Positions 1 to 6,279 of a stretch of DNA of 8,068 bases are shown piece after piece (position 1 is the first letter of the stretch; the number at the start of each line of letters is the position of its first letter). The DNA comes from Bacillota bacterium (GTDB lineage Bacteria > Bacillota > Dethiobacteria > SKNC01), in NCBI GenBank assembly GCA_007121375.1, contig SKLX01000190.1, positions 1 through 8,068 on the forward strand. Direction: 5' to 3'. Below the pieces are notes generated by a model. It worked only from the letters and a program-made list of their open reading frames with translations. It was not told the DNA's origin and did not search any database. Made by a program: the position numbers and the translations under genes.

Positions 1-1745
1 GGGGCAGCAGCCCTGCCCCCCGTACCTGCCCTTTCCACAACCACGGCAAAAGCTATTTCCGGGTTCTCCGCAGGAGCATAACCCACAAAGAGGCCGTGGG
101 TAGGCTGCCCCCGGGCAATTTCCGCCGAACCCGTTTTACCTGCCACCTTAATGGGAAGATTGGCCATGAAGGAAGCTGTCCCCCCTGGTTGAGTTACTCC
201 TTCCATTCCTCTACTTAATACGTTTAAGGTTTCATCAGATACATCAATCCGGTGAAATTCTGGCTCTGCCTGCCAAATAATATCTTCTTCCAGGGAAACC
301 ACCTTTTCCACCAGATAAGGCCTGTAAAAATGACCGCCGTTAGCAATAAGGGAAACATAATTTGCCAACTGTAGAGGGGTGAACTCATGGAAGCCCTGAC
401 CTATAGCCGCATCCATGGTTTCCCCTGGAACCCAGCCTTCTCCATATAACTGAAACTTCCTTTCCCGGCTGGCCACCGCTCCCGGTCTTTCGCCGGGAAT
501 ATCCCTTAAACCCGTAGGACGTCCAAACCCAAGCTCTCCGGCATAATAGGCTAAGTTATTTATACCTACCCTGAGGCCCATTTCATAAAAGAAGACGTTA
601 CAGGATTTTGTAAGGGCCTGGACTATATTCAACGTACCATGGACCGTCCCCCGGAAACAGCTTTTAGTTACCCCATACCTGGTCAGGCTCCCCTGGCACC
701 GTAAAGTTTCTCCAGGGCGTACCTGGCCCTCCTCCAGGGCAGCGGCGCCCGTCGCCATCTTGAAGGTTGAGCCCCCGGGGTATCCCCCTTTGATGGTCCG
801 GTTGAAAAGGGGCTGCAGGGGGTCATCTCTTAAATCTTCATAATCCTCGTTAAAAGTATTAAGGTTAAAATCCGGTTGGCTGGCCATGGCCAGTATTTTC
901 CCCGAATTAGGGTCCATAACCACTGCCGAAGCAATATTAGCCCTATCATAGCCCTCTTCTTCCTGTAAATAGGTTAGCTGTTCCTCCAGTATCCTTTCCG
1001 TATCCTTTTGCAGTTGATAATCCAGGGTAAGGTAAAGATCATTTCCAGGCACAGGATCATCTTTATCCCGGGTCCTGATGTGGCGTCCAGCGGAATTAAC
1101 CTCTACCAGGATACCTCCGTCCTGACCCCTCAGGTGAGGCTCCCACACCATTTCAATGCCTTCCTGTCCCGTTACATCTCCATATTTATATTCATATCCC
1201 TGGTTCTCCCATTGTTCTACATACCTGGAGGAAACGGGGGAATCTCCCAGGTACCCCAGGATATGAGAAGCCAGGTTGTCATAAACATAAGTCCTTATTG
1301 GTTGAACTTCTATAATAACTCCCGGCAAGTCCATTTTTCTTTCTTCAATTCGGGCAACCGTTTCTATATCCACATCGGTTTTTAACCGCACAGGCTCGTA
1401 TCTCCTGTAGCGTTGCTCCCCGATCACCCTTTCTATTTCTTCCACTTCTTTATCCAGTTCTTCACTCAAAAATGAAATAACCCTATCCTTGTCTTCTACA
1501 GGAATCTCTCCTACAGAAACAGTAAATCCTTCCCGGTTGGATACCAGCTTAATTCCTTCACTGTCAAATATTTCCCCCCGGGGAGCCGTTATGGGTAGAA
1601 CCCTCAACATATTCTCTTCAGAGCGGTGGCGGTAAATCTCCCCCTGGACCACCTGCAGGTAAGCCAGTCGGGACACCAGCACCCCCATAATAATTATAGT
1701 CAAAAAAAGGAAAAACCTTAAACGGTTAAGAATATGCTTATTCAA
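1..1745 (-). CDS. mrdA: Penicillin-binding protein 2 (elongasome D,D-transpeptidase), 3' end cut by window edge
   Basis: This is the class B PBP that cross-links peptidoglycan during side-wall elongation, working outside the membrane with RodA and MreCD. I translated one unbroken frame of 581 codons that runs off the left edge. A signal anchor lies at about residues 10-30, and the pedestal/dimerisation domain starts with RGEIFD at 56-61. The transpeptidase domain begins near 270. All three catalytic motifs are present: STFK (Ser326, Lys329), SCN (381-383) and KTGS (537-540). The residues before the serine are YPGG rather than the usual YPPG. The start is a TTG at 1743-1745, chosen because a strong GGGAGGG site (1752-1758) lies 6 bases upstream and because it gives a normal N-terminus. 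It begins 15 bases after the mreD stop. From the usual family length I infer that several tens of C-terminal residues are missing. Family assignment is very secure; choosing mrdA over other class B PBPs rests on the mreBCD context. Confidence 0.95.
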   Translation of the reverse strand, partial: MNKHILNRLRFFLFLTIIIMGVLVSRLAYLQVVQGEIYRHRSEENMLRVLPITAPRGEIFDSEGIKLVSNREGFTVSVGEIPVEDKDRVISFLSEELDKEVEEIERVIGEQRYRRYEPVRLKTDVDIETVARIEERKMDLPGVIIEVQPIRTYVYDNLASHILGYLGDSPVSSRYVEQWENQGYEYKYGDVTGQEGIEMVWEPHLRGQDGGILVEVNSAGRHIRTRDKDDPVPGNDLYLTLDYQLQKDTERILEEQLTYLQEEEGYDRANIASAVVMDPNSGKILAMASQPDFNLNTFNEDYEDLRDDPLQPLFNRTIKGGYPGGSTFKMATGAAALEEGQVRPGETLRCQGSLTRYGVTKSCFRGTVHGTLNIVQALTKSCNVFFYEMGLRVGINNLAYYAGELGFGRPTGLRDIPGERPGAVASRERKFQLYGEGWVPGETMDAAIGQGFHEFTPLQLANYVSLIANGGHFYRPYLVEKVVSLEEDIIWQAEPEFHRIDVSDETLNVLSRGMEGVTQPGGTASFMANLPIKVAGKTGSAEIARGQPTHGLFVGYAPAENPEIAFAVVVERAGTGGRAAA

Positions 1746-1751
1746 TAAAAA

Positions 1752-1758
1752 CCCTCCC
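1752..1758 (-). promoter_or_regulatory. Ribosome binding site that sets the TTG start of mrdA
   Basis: GGGAGGG on the minus strand, 6 bases before the TTG at 1743-1745 and just after the mreD stop codon. No ATG or GTG lies at a suitable distance, so this site is the main evidence for a TTG start. Confidence 0.75.
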
Positions 1759-1760
1759 AA

Positions 1761-2255
1761 TTATTGAAACGGGTAAAAAAAATCCTTTTTGTTCACGAAA
1801 TAGAGTAAAAGATAAGCAAAGGGAGTAAGACAGAAATGATACAAAGCTCGGGGGAAAATTGACTCATGAAGGATGTTAATTAACGGTAAATACATTACTT
1901 CCGTGGAAAATACAAAAACCAGGCCTTCATGTAAAAAGGTAAGGACAAAAGCAATAATCATGGGCCCTAGCACAAAATCTTTATATATGTTTTTTTCAGT
2001 GAAGCCAGAAAAATAACCTGTCAACATCTTGGTAAGGGCAAACAAGCCCAGGGCATGACCGTACAGTATATCCTGTAAAAAACCTGCTGTCACACCAATG
2101 ACAGCACCCCTTTTGCTCCCCCACAAAATGCTAAAGCACACTACCAGAATTAAGACCAGGTCAGGCTGGCCCCTTCCTAAATTTAAAAAAGGATAAATAC
2201 TTCCTTGAAGGATTAAAGTTAAAAATATAATTATAAATACTTTAATTTTGGCCAT
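1761..2255 (-). CDS. mreD: Rod shape-determining membrane protein MreD
   Basis: MreD is the small polytopic membrane partner of MreC in the elongasome. The 164-residue product is of normal family length and very hydrophobic, with about five membrane segments (near residues 5-22, 32-46, 52-80, 97-118 and 136-154). The family signature is visible: PDL at 31-33 followed by a glycine-rich stretch with GFLQD at 58-62 and GLFAL near 70. The ATG start (2253-2255) lies inside the 3' end of mreC, a 14-base overlap. The Shine-Dalgarno is modest (AGGA about 4 bases upstream), which suggests translational coupling to mreC. The protein is weakly conserved in general, so the mreC and mrdA neighbours add much to the call. 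Confidence 0.93.
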   Translation of the reverse strand: MAKIKVFIIIFLTLILQGSIYPFLNLGRGQPDLVLILVVCFSILWGSKRGAVIGVTAGFLQDILYGHALGLFALTKMLTGYFSGFTEKNIYKDFVLGPMIIAFVLTFLHEGLVFVFSTEVMYLPLINILHESIFPRALYHFCLTPFAYLLLYFVNKKDFFYPFQ

Positions 2256-3177
2256 TATATTCCTGACCCTCAGTTTCTTCCTGGTAATTTTCCTCGTTAT
2301 TTAAATCTTCATCAAAATCAAATTCTTCTTCCTCCAAAATTTCTTCCCCCAGGTCTTCCACCACAAAAACTTCTTCCAGGCGGTTAAAATTAACTGCTGG
2401 CTTAATAATTGCATACTGTAACAGGCCGTATTCATCCCGCCCTATTTCCATAACCTCTCCAATAACCAGACCGGGAGGAAAAACTCCCCCCAACCCGGAA
2501 GACATAATCACATCATCCCTGCTTATCTCCGCTTCTCTGGAAATATTAACCATACGGCAGTAGCCGGGTTTGTCTACCGAGCCTTCCACAAAACCAATGG
2601 TTCCCATATCCCGTGATTCCTGCACTATACCACTTACTGCCCGACGTGAATCTGTAAGAAGGAGCACTTTTGAAGCATGGCGGGATACACCTATCACGTT
2701 ACCTACCAGGCCTTCTTTAGTAGTAACTGCCATGTCCCGGGCAACCCCATCATTATAGCCCTTGTTTATGATCAGGGTATTAAACCAGGTGCTGGGGTCC
2801 CGGGCAATCACTTTCGCCGGGATCAGGTCATAGGAGCTGCGCTCCTGGAAATCCAGCATTTCCCTTAAACGCTGGTTCTCCTGCCTTAACTCTTCCACCT
2901 GGTGAGAAAGGCCCCGGTACTTACTCAGCTCCTCCTCCAGTTCTGCATTTTCCTGGGCCAGTTCATGATATCCCCTTATGACCTGGATAGTATCTCTAGC
3001 ATGTATGCTTAAACTTGAAACACCTTCCTGGATAGGGCTTGCTAAACTTATAAAAAAATCTTCTACCGGGGTAAGCCTGTCCCTTTCCCGGTAAGTAAAA
3101 CCTATCAAAATTATTAATAAGAGGATTACTCCCAATAGTATTAAAACCTTCTTTTTTTTAACCCCAGGGGTGAGCAA
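2242..3177 (-). CDS. mreC: Rod shape-determining protein MreC
   Basis: MreC is a bitopic membrane protein that links MreB filaments to the extracytoplasmic PBP2/RodA machinery. From the start chosen here it has 311 residues. It has a basic KKKK stretch at 7-10, a membrane helix at about 11-27, a coiled coil at about 70-110 rich in Glu, Leu and Gln, and a beta-rich MreC domain at about 118-275 containing WFNTLIINKG and SSGLGGVFPPGLVIGEV. The last 38 residues form a strongly acidic tail, which is unusual. I chose the TTG at 3175-3177 because a near-perfect Shine-Dalgarno site sits 6 bases upstream. A start at the TTG at 3220-3222 would add 15 residues and overlap mreB by 29 bases. An A8 run falls at codons 6-9. 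The stop overlaps mreD. Family call is secure; the start is likely but not proven. Confidence 0.95.
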   Translation of the reverse strand: MLTPGVKKKKVLILLGVILLLIILIGFTYRERDRLTPVEDFFISLASPIQEGVSSLSIHARDTIQVIRGYHELAQENAELEEELSKYRGLSHQVEELRQENQRLREMLDFQERSSYDLIPAKVIARDPSTWFNTLIINKGYNDGVARDMAVTTKEGLVGNVIGVSRHASKVLLLTDSRRAVSGIVQESRDMGTIGFVEGSVDKPGYCRMVNISREAEISRDDVIMSSGLGGVFPPGLVIGEVMEIGRDEYGLLQYAIIKPAVNFNRLEEVFVVEDLGEEILEEEEFDFDEDLNNEENYQEETEGQEYNGQN

Positions 3178-3183
3178 TATAAA

Positions 3184-3193
3184 CCCCCTCCCC
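3184..3193 (-). promoter_or_regulatory. Strong ribosome binding site that sets the mreC start
   Basis: GGGGAGGGGG on the minus strand, directly after the mreB stop (3194-3196) and 6 bases before the TTG at 3175-3177. This is the strongest Shine-Dalgarno site in the window and argues for the shorter MreC. Confidence 0.75.
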
Positions 3194-4234
3194 TTATACT
3201 GATTTCTTAGGTGATATAGCAACCCTTCTTAAGAGTTCTATTTCCGCCAGGACCTTTCCTGCTCCCATAGCAACACAGTCCAGGGCATTTTCAGTAATAA
3301 TTGCCGGCATGCCCGTTTCTTCACTAACCAGCTTATCCAGACCGTGTAAAAGGGCCCCTCCTCCTGTCATTACAATACCTTTATCCATAATATCTGCCGC
3401 CAGCTCTGGAGGAGACTTTTCCAGGGTTATCTTTATAGCTTCTATTATACTGCTCACAGGGTCCGATAGGGCACCCTGTATCTCCTTAGATGTTATAGTC
3501 TGATTTTTAGGGAGGCCATTAACCAGGTCTCTTCCCCGAATCTGCATGGTTTCATTTTCTTTTTCCTCGGTACGGTATGCTGTTCCTATGGTGGTTTTTA
3601 TTTCCTCTGCCGTTCTTTCCCCTATAAGGAGATTATAATTCTTTTTAATGTATTGAACAATAGCCTCGTCCATTTCATCTCCTGCCACCCGGATGGATTG
3701 GCTGGTCACAATTCCTCCCAGGGATATTATGGCAACCTCTGTAGTTCCCCCACCCACATCTACAATCATGCTGCCTGTAGGTTCCTCTACCGGAAGTCCC
3801 GAACCAATGGCGGCCGCCATTGGTTCTTCAATTAGAAAAGCTTCCCTGGCGCCTGCTTGATTGGTGGCATCCAGCACAGCCCTTTTTTCCACTTCTGTAA
3901 CACCGGAAGGAACGCATACAACCACCTGGGGTTTTATAATTGATTTTCTTCGATAAGCCTTTAATATAAAATGCCTTAACATGGCCTGGGTGATATCAAA
4001 ATCCGCTATCACACCGTCCTTCATGGGCCGGATAGCTACAATATTCCCCGGAGTTCTTCCTATCATACTTTTGGCTTCTTCACCCACTGCCAGAATATCC
4101 CCGGTATCTCTTCTGATAGCTACCACAGAAGGCTCTCGCAGGACTATTCCCCGTCCCCTTACAAAAACCAGAGTATTTGCCGTACCCAAATCTATGCCTA
4201 TATCTCTGGAAAAATATTTTAGTAGAAACCTCAC
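3194..4234 (-). CDS. mreB: Rod shape-determining actin homologue MreB
   Basis: MreB is the bacterial actin that polymerises on the inner face of the membrane and directs lateral cell-wall synthesis. The 346-residue length is normal. Actin-fold ATP-binding motifs are clear: phosphate 1 loop DIGIDLGTANT at 11-21, the conserved IEEPMAAAIG block at 135-144, phosphate 2 loop DVGGGTTEVA at 159-168, and the adenosine motif TGGGALLHGLD at 290-300. The N-terminal residues FLLKYFSRD match the amphipathic membrane-binding end usual in the family. The start is GTG at 4232-4234, preceded by AAAGGGG (4244-4250) at 9 bases. It leads mreC, mreD and mrdA, with a candidate promoter just upstream. A perfect 26-base palindrome covers the codons for EPMAAAIG. 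Mbl or MreBH paralogues are possible by sequence alone, but the mreCD context favours MreB. Confidence 0.98.
   Translation of the reverse strand: MRFLLKYFSRDIGIDLGTANTLVFVRGRGIVLREPSVVAIRRDTGDILAVGEEAKSMIGRTPGNIVAIRPMKDGVIADFDITQAMLRHFILKAYRRKSIIKPQVVVCVPSGVTEVEKRAVLDATNQAGAREAFLIEEPMAAAIGSGLPVEEPTGSMIVDVGGGTTEVAIISLGGIVTSQSIRVAGDEMDEAIVQYIKKNYNLLIGERTAEEIKTTIGTAYRTEEKENETMQIRGRDLVNGLPKNQTITSKEIQGALSDPVSSIIEAIKITLEKSPPELAADIMDKGIVMTGGGALLHGLDKLVSEETGMPAIITENALDCVAMGAGKVLAEIELLRRVAISPKKSV
3801..3826. repeat. Perfect 26-base palindrome inside mreB
   Basis: The left half-site is GAACCAATGGCGG and the right half is its exact reverse complement, with no loop and a NotI-type octamer GCGGCCGC at the centre. 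It encodes the conserved MreB block EPMAAAIG. It may simply result from codon choice on a fixed peptide, or it could fold as a hairpin in the mRNA. Confidence 0.9.
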
Positions 4235-4237
4235 TGA

Positions 4238-4251
4238 AAAATACCCCTTTC
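4238..4251 (-). promoter_or_regulatory. Ribosome binding site region of mreB (GTG start)
   Basis: GAAAGGGGTATTTT on the minus strand, with AAAGGGG 9 bases before the GTG at 4232-4234. The same 14 bases occur before the Gx-family gene at 6266-6279. Confidence 0.65.
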
Positions 4252-4295
4252 TTATGTGCCTTTTTAATTTTGATGTAGCTCTGGCTGTTTTTTAA

Positions 4296-4324
4296 ATTAT
4301 AGCAATTATTTTTAGCAATATAAA
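4296..4324 (-). promoter_or_regulatory. Candidate sigma-A promoter for mreBCD-mrdA
   Basis: On the minus strand there is a perfect -10 hexamer TATAAT (4296-4301) preceded by TGC, forming an extended -10 (TGnTATAAT). A -35-like TTTATA (4319-4324; 4 of 6 matches to TTGACA) lies 17 bases upstream. It is in the AT-rich 104-base gap between radC and mreB and would give a leader of roughly 55 bases. Consensus fit is good, but AT-rich DNA gives chance matches. I see nothing else in this gap except the ribosome binding site, and no terminator after radC. Confidence 0.6.
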
Positions 4325-4338
4325 CTGTTATAATTTTC

Positions 4339-5034
4339 TTAAATAAGGCCACCCTCCCGAAAACTGTAATACCTTCCCTCTCCTATAATTAAATGATCCA
4401 GAACCTTTATGCCAATTATTTCTCCCGCCTCCACCAGCCGGCTGGTAACTTCCATATCTTCCTTGCTGGGAGTCGGATCACCGCTGGGATGGTTATGGGC
4501 TAATATGATTGAGGCACATCCCCTTTTAATGGCAATATTAAAAATTTCCCGGGGATGAACTATGGAAGTATTTAGGCTTCCTATAGACACAATTTCCGAG
4601 GCAATAACCTGGTTTTTAGTGTTAAGGAGAAGAACCTTAAAATATTCCTTTTGATAAAACCGCATTTGCTCCATAAGCATATCTGCAACATCTTTAGGAG
4701 AAGTTATGGTAAGGCTGTCCTGCCGAAAGGAAGAAGCGATCCTGCTCCCCAGTTCCAGGGCAGCTTTAACCTGAATTCCCTTCGCCAGTCCCACTCCTTT
4801 TATTTCCATAAGCTCTTCTACCGTTAGAAGGGGTAATTCTCTTAATTGACTGACCCGGGCTAAAATATGTTCTGCCAGTTTAAGGGCTGACTGGGTCCTG
4901 GTTCCTGTTCTTAATATTATAGCCAGTAATTCTGTATTGGAAATCCTGTCAGCTCCATACTTAAGAAGTTTTTCCCTGGGCCTCTCCTCCTGGGGTAAAT
5001 CCTTGATAGTAATACTTTTGGGGATATTTTCCAT
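4339..5034 (-). CDS. radC: RadC family JAMM/MPN-domain protein
   Basis: The 231 residues give the full RadC layout: an N-terminal UPF0758 region with ERPREKLLKYG at 17-27, a helix-hairpin-helix segment around 68-100 (LMEIKGVGLAKG), and a C-terminal JAMM (MPN+) domain from about 110. The likely zinc ligands and catalytic residues are present: Glu147, His180 and His182 in AHNHPSGDPTPS, and Asp193. The name comes from a historic DNA-repair link that was later disproved; the real function of the family is unsettled, and zinc-dependent hydrolase activity is inferred from the motif. The start is ATG at 5032-5034, with a weak purine-rich site just upstream. It follows maf by 39 bases, the classic maf-radC-mreB order of Bacillota, and is probably co-transcribed with maf. 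Confidence 0.97.
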   Translation of the reverse strand: MENIPKSITIKDLPQEERPREKLLKYGADRISNTELLAIILRTGTRTQSALKLAEHILARVSQLRELPLLTVEELMEIKGVGLAKGIQVKAALELGSRIASSFRQDSLTITSPKDVADMLMEQMRFYQKEYFKVLLLNTKNQVIASEIVSIGSLNTSIVHPREIFNIAIKRGCASIILAHNHPSGDPTPSKEDMEVTSRLVEAGEIIGIKVLDHLIIGEGRYYSFREGGLI

Positions 5035-5073
5035 TTTCCCTGCTTCCCTTCCTATTTAAACTCCCTGAAGAAG

Positions 5074-5649
5074 CTACCATATTTTAAAGTCGAAACTTCC
5101 CAGAATTTTTGCCAGCTGGGCCAGGGGTAGACCTACCACATTAAAATAACAACCTTCTATTTTCTCTACAAAAAGGGCGCCTTTACCTTGAATACCGTAT
5201 GAACCTGCTTTATCCAAAGCTTCCCCCGTATCTACATAGGCCTTAATTTCTTCCTTTCCAATTTCCCTGAACCAGACCTTTGTTTCTGTATAAGAAGAAT
5301 CCTCTTTGCCCGTTTCTTTATCCACAAGGGAGATACCCGTGATAACCCGGTGACATTTCCCTTCAAGTTTTTTCAATGTACTAACTGCTTCCCCGGGAGA
5401 ACCGGGCTTGCCCAGTATCTCACCCTTTAATACCACGGCAGTATCTGCACCCAATACCAGGCCTTTATCGACCCGGGAAGCTGTTTCCCTGGCTTTTCCC
5501 CGGGCAAAATGAACCGTCATATCTTCCGGTGAAAGATCCAGGTTGTTCTGCTCCTGGTAGTTACTGACCACGACTTCAAAATTTACATCTATCTGGCGCA
5601 GCAGCTGGGCCCGCCGGGGTGAAGCTGAAGCCAATATCAATATGGCCAT
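5074..5649 (-). CDS. maf: Maf family nucleoside triphosphate pyrophosphatase (dTTP/UTP type likely)
   Basis: Maf proteins hydrolyse nucleoside triphosphates, including modified ones, to monophosphates and are thought to clean the nucleotide pool; links to septum inhibition are also reported. With the start chosen here the protein has 191 residues, the normal length. Visible motifs are LASASPRR at 6-13 (substrate-binding loop), GADTAVV at 67-73 with catalytic Asp69, GKPGSP at 80-85, HRVITG at 100-105 and DKAGSYGIQGKGALFVEKI at 146-164. The last block and GLPL at 173-176 fit the YhdE-like dTTP/UTP subgroup better than the YceF-like one; that is an inference. The ATG at 5647-5649 is preferred because it puts the N-terminus right before LASASPRR and has AAGGAAGG 9 bases upstream. 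A TTG at 5692-5694 would add 15 residues with a poor ribosome site. Confidence 0.96.
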   Translation of the reverse strand: MAILILASASPRRAQLLRQIDVNFEVVVSNYQEQNNLDLSPEDMTVHFARGKARETASRVDKGLVLGADTAVVLKGEILGKPGSPGEAVSTLKKLEGKCHRVITGISLVDKETGKEDSSYTETKVWFREIGKEEIKAYVDTGEALDKAGSYGIQGKGALFVEKIEGCYFNVVGLPLAQLAKILGSFDFKIW

Positions 5650-5658
5650 AGCTATCAA

Positions 5659-5666
5659 CCTTCCTT
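5659..5666 (-). promoter_or_regulatory. Ribosome binding site that decides the maf start
   Basis: AAGGAAGG on the minus strand, 9 bases before the ATG at 5647-5649. It supports the 191-residue Maf over the version starting at the TTG at 5692-5694. Confidence 0.65.
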
Positions 5667-5705
5667 CTAATAACAACCTTTTACTGTCATCCAAAAAATA
5701 CTCTT

Positions 5706-6263
5706 TTACTTGGTAAATTCCTTTTTAACTCCACCCATAGACCGTGAGATCGCCATATTTTTACCCACCAGCCGGTGAAGGTACATGGCCGCCAGTCCTG
5801 TAAATACTCCCGTAGGAAGGGCAATAAGAAGCAAAACAGGTAAATAAAAGGATAAAAGGGTATAATAAGGGATCTGGACCACAAAGCTTGCGACAATCAC
5901 CTGGGCAGTATTATGGGCAGCAGCCCCTAATATACTTATGGTGAGAACATTAATAAAGCCTTTTTTATAGAAAATAAAGGCCAGGCCCATAATCAGGGTG
6001 CTAAAAACAGCGCCGCTGAGGCTTAAAGAAAAGGTAAAGGGGTTTCCAACTATTAAAAAACTTATGAAACAACGCATGACAGCAACAACCATACCGCTCT
6101 TAAAGCCATACAGTAAAATAGTAAGCAGGGTAATTATATTAGCCAGCCCCAGCTTGGCCCCAGGTACCAGCAAAGTTATCCCCAAGGCCGATTCAATGGT
6201 ATGAATCACCACCGCAAAGGTAACCAGGAGAGCCAGGTAAACCAGCTTGGTTGTCTTATGCAA
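5706..6263 (-). CDS. Gx transporter / heptaprenyl diphosphate synthase component I family membrane protein
   Basis: This is a 185-residue, strongly hydrophobic protein with about five or six membrane helices, beginning near residue 7. The family signature PGAKLGLANIITL is at 34-46, followed by AHNTAQV in the middle and PTGVFTGLAA near the end, as in Hpre_diP_synt_I/Gx proteins. The family was named from a heptaprenyl diphosphate synthase subunit, but its fold resembles small substrate-binding ECF-type membrane components, so enzymatic activity is doubtful. Members paired with a NusG domain II protein resemble EetB of flavin-based electron transfer loci, which I recall from the literature and could not check here. 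The start is TTG at 6261-6263 with AAAGGGG (6272-6278) 8 bases upstream. It lies 14 bases after the NusG II gene and before maf, so it is probably in the apbE operon. Confidence 0.88.
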   Translation of the reverse strand: MHKTTKLVYLALLVTFAVVIHTIESALGITLLVPGAKLGLANIITLLTILLYGFKSGMVVAVMRCFISFLIVGNPFTFSLSLSGAVFSTLIMGLAFIFYKKGFINVLTISILGAAAHNTAQVIVASFVVQIPYYTLLSFYLPVLLLIALPTGVFTGLAAMYLHRLVGKNMAISRSMGGVKKEFTK

Positions 6264-6265
6264 TT

Positions 6266-6279
6266 AAAATACCCCTTTC
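6266..6279 (-). promoter_or_regulatory. Ribosome binding site for the TTG start of the Gx-family gene
   Basis: GAAAGGGGTATTTT, with AAAGGGG 8 bases before the TTG at 6261-6263. It overlaps the stop codon of the NusG II gene and is identical over 14 bases to the mreB site at 4238-4251. Confidence 0.65.

Noticed and set aside
1008..1385. Plus-strand open frame of 125 codons
   Set aside because: It lies wholly inside the mrdA coding frame on the other strand, which has full family motifs. The plus-strand product has no recognisable domain and no supporting ribosome site was seen.
3152..3159. A8 run early in mreC as a possible phase-variable or slippage site
   Set aside because: It encodes the basic residues before the membrane helix, as expected for MreC. 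Runs of 7-8 A or T are common in this AT-rich DNA, and nothing shows a programmed shift.
3161..3171. Short inverted repeat ACCCC-A-GGGGT at the mreC start
   Set aside because: It is only 5 base pairs with a 1-base centre, too short to call a regulatory hairpin.
3981..4295. Plus-strand open frame of 104 codons and other plus-strand frames across mreB
   Set aside because: They are antisense to the well-conserved mreB codons and carry no domain or promoter.
4080..4352. Minus-strand 90-codon frame across the radC-mreB gap
   Set aside because: It reads mreB in a wrong frame and would cover the promoter and ribosome site of mreB.
5650..5694. 15-residue N-terminal extension of Maf from a TTG
   Set aside because: The family starts directly before LASASPRR, the TTG has a poor ribosome site, and the ATG at 5647-5649 has a good one.
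5687..5896. Minus-strand 69-codon frame over the end of the Gx gene
   Set aside because: It is an alternative frame of a clear membrane protein gene; its hydrophobicity comes from the T-rich codons of that gene.
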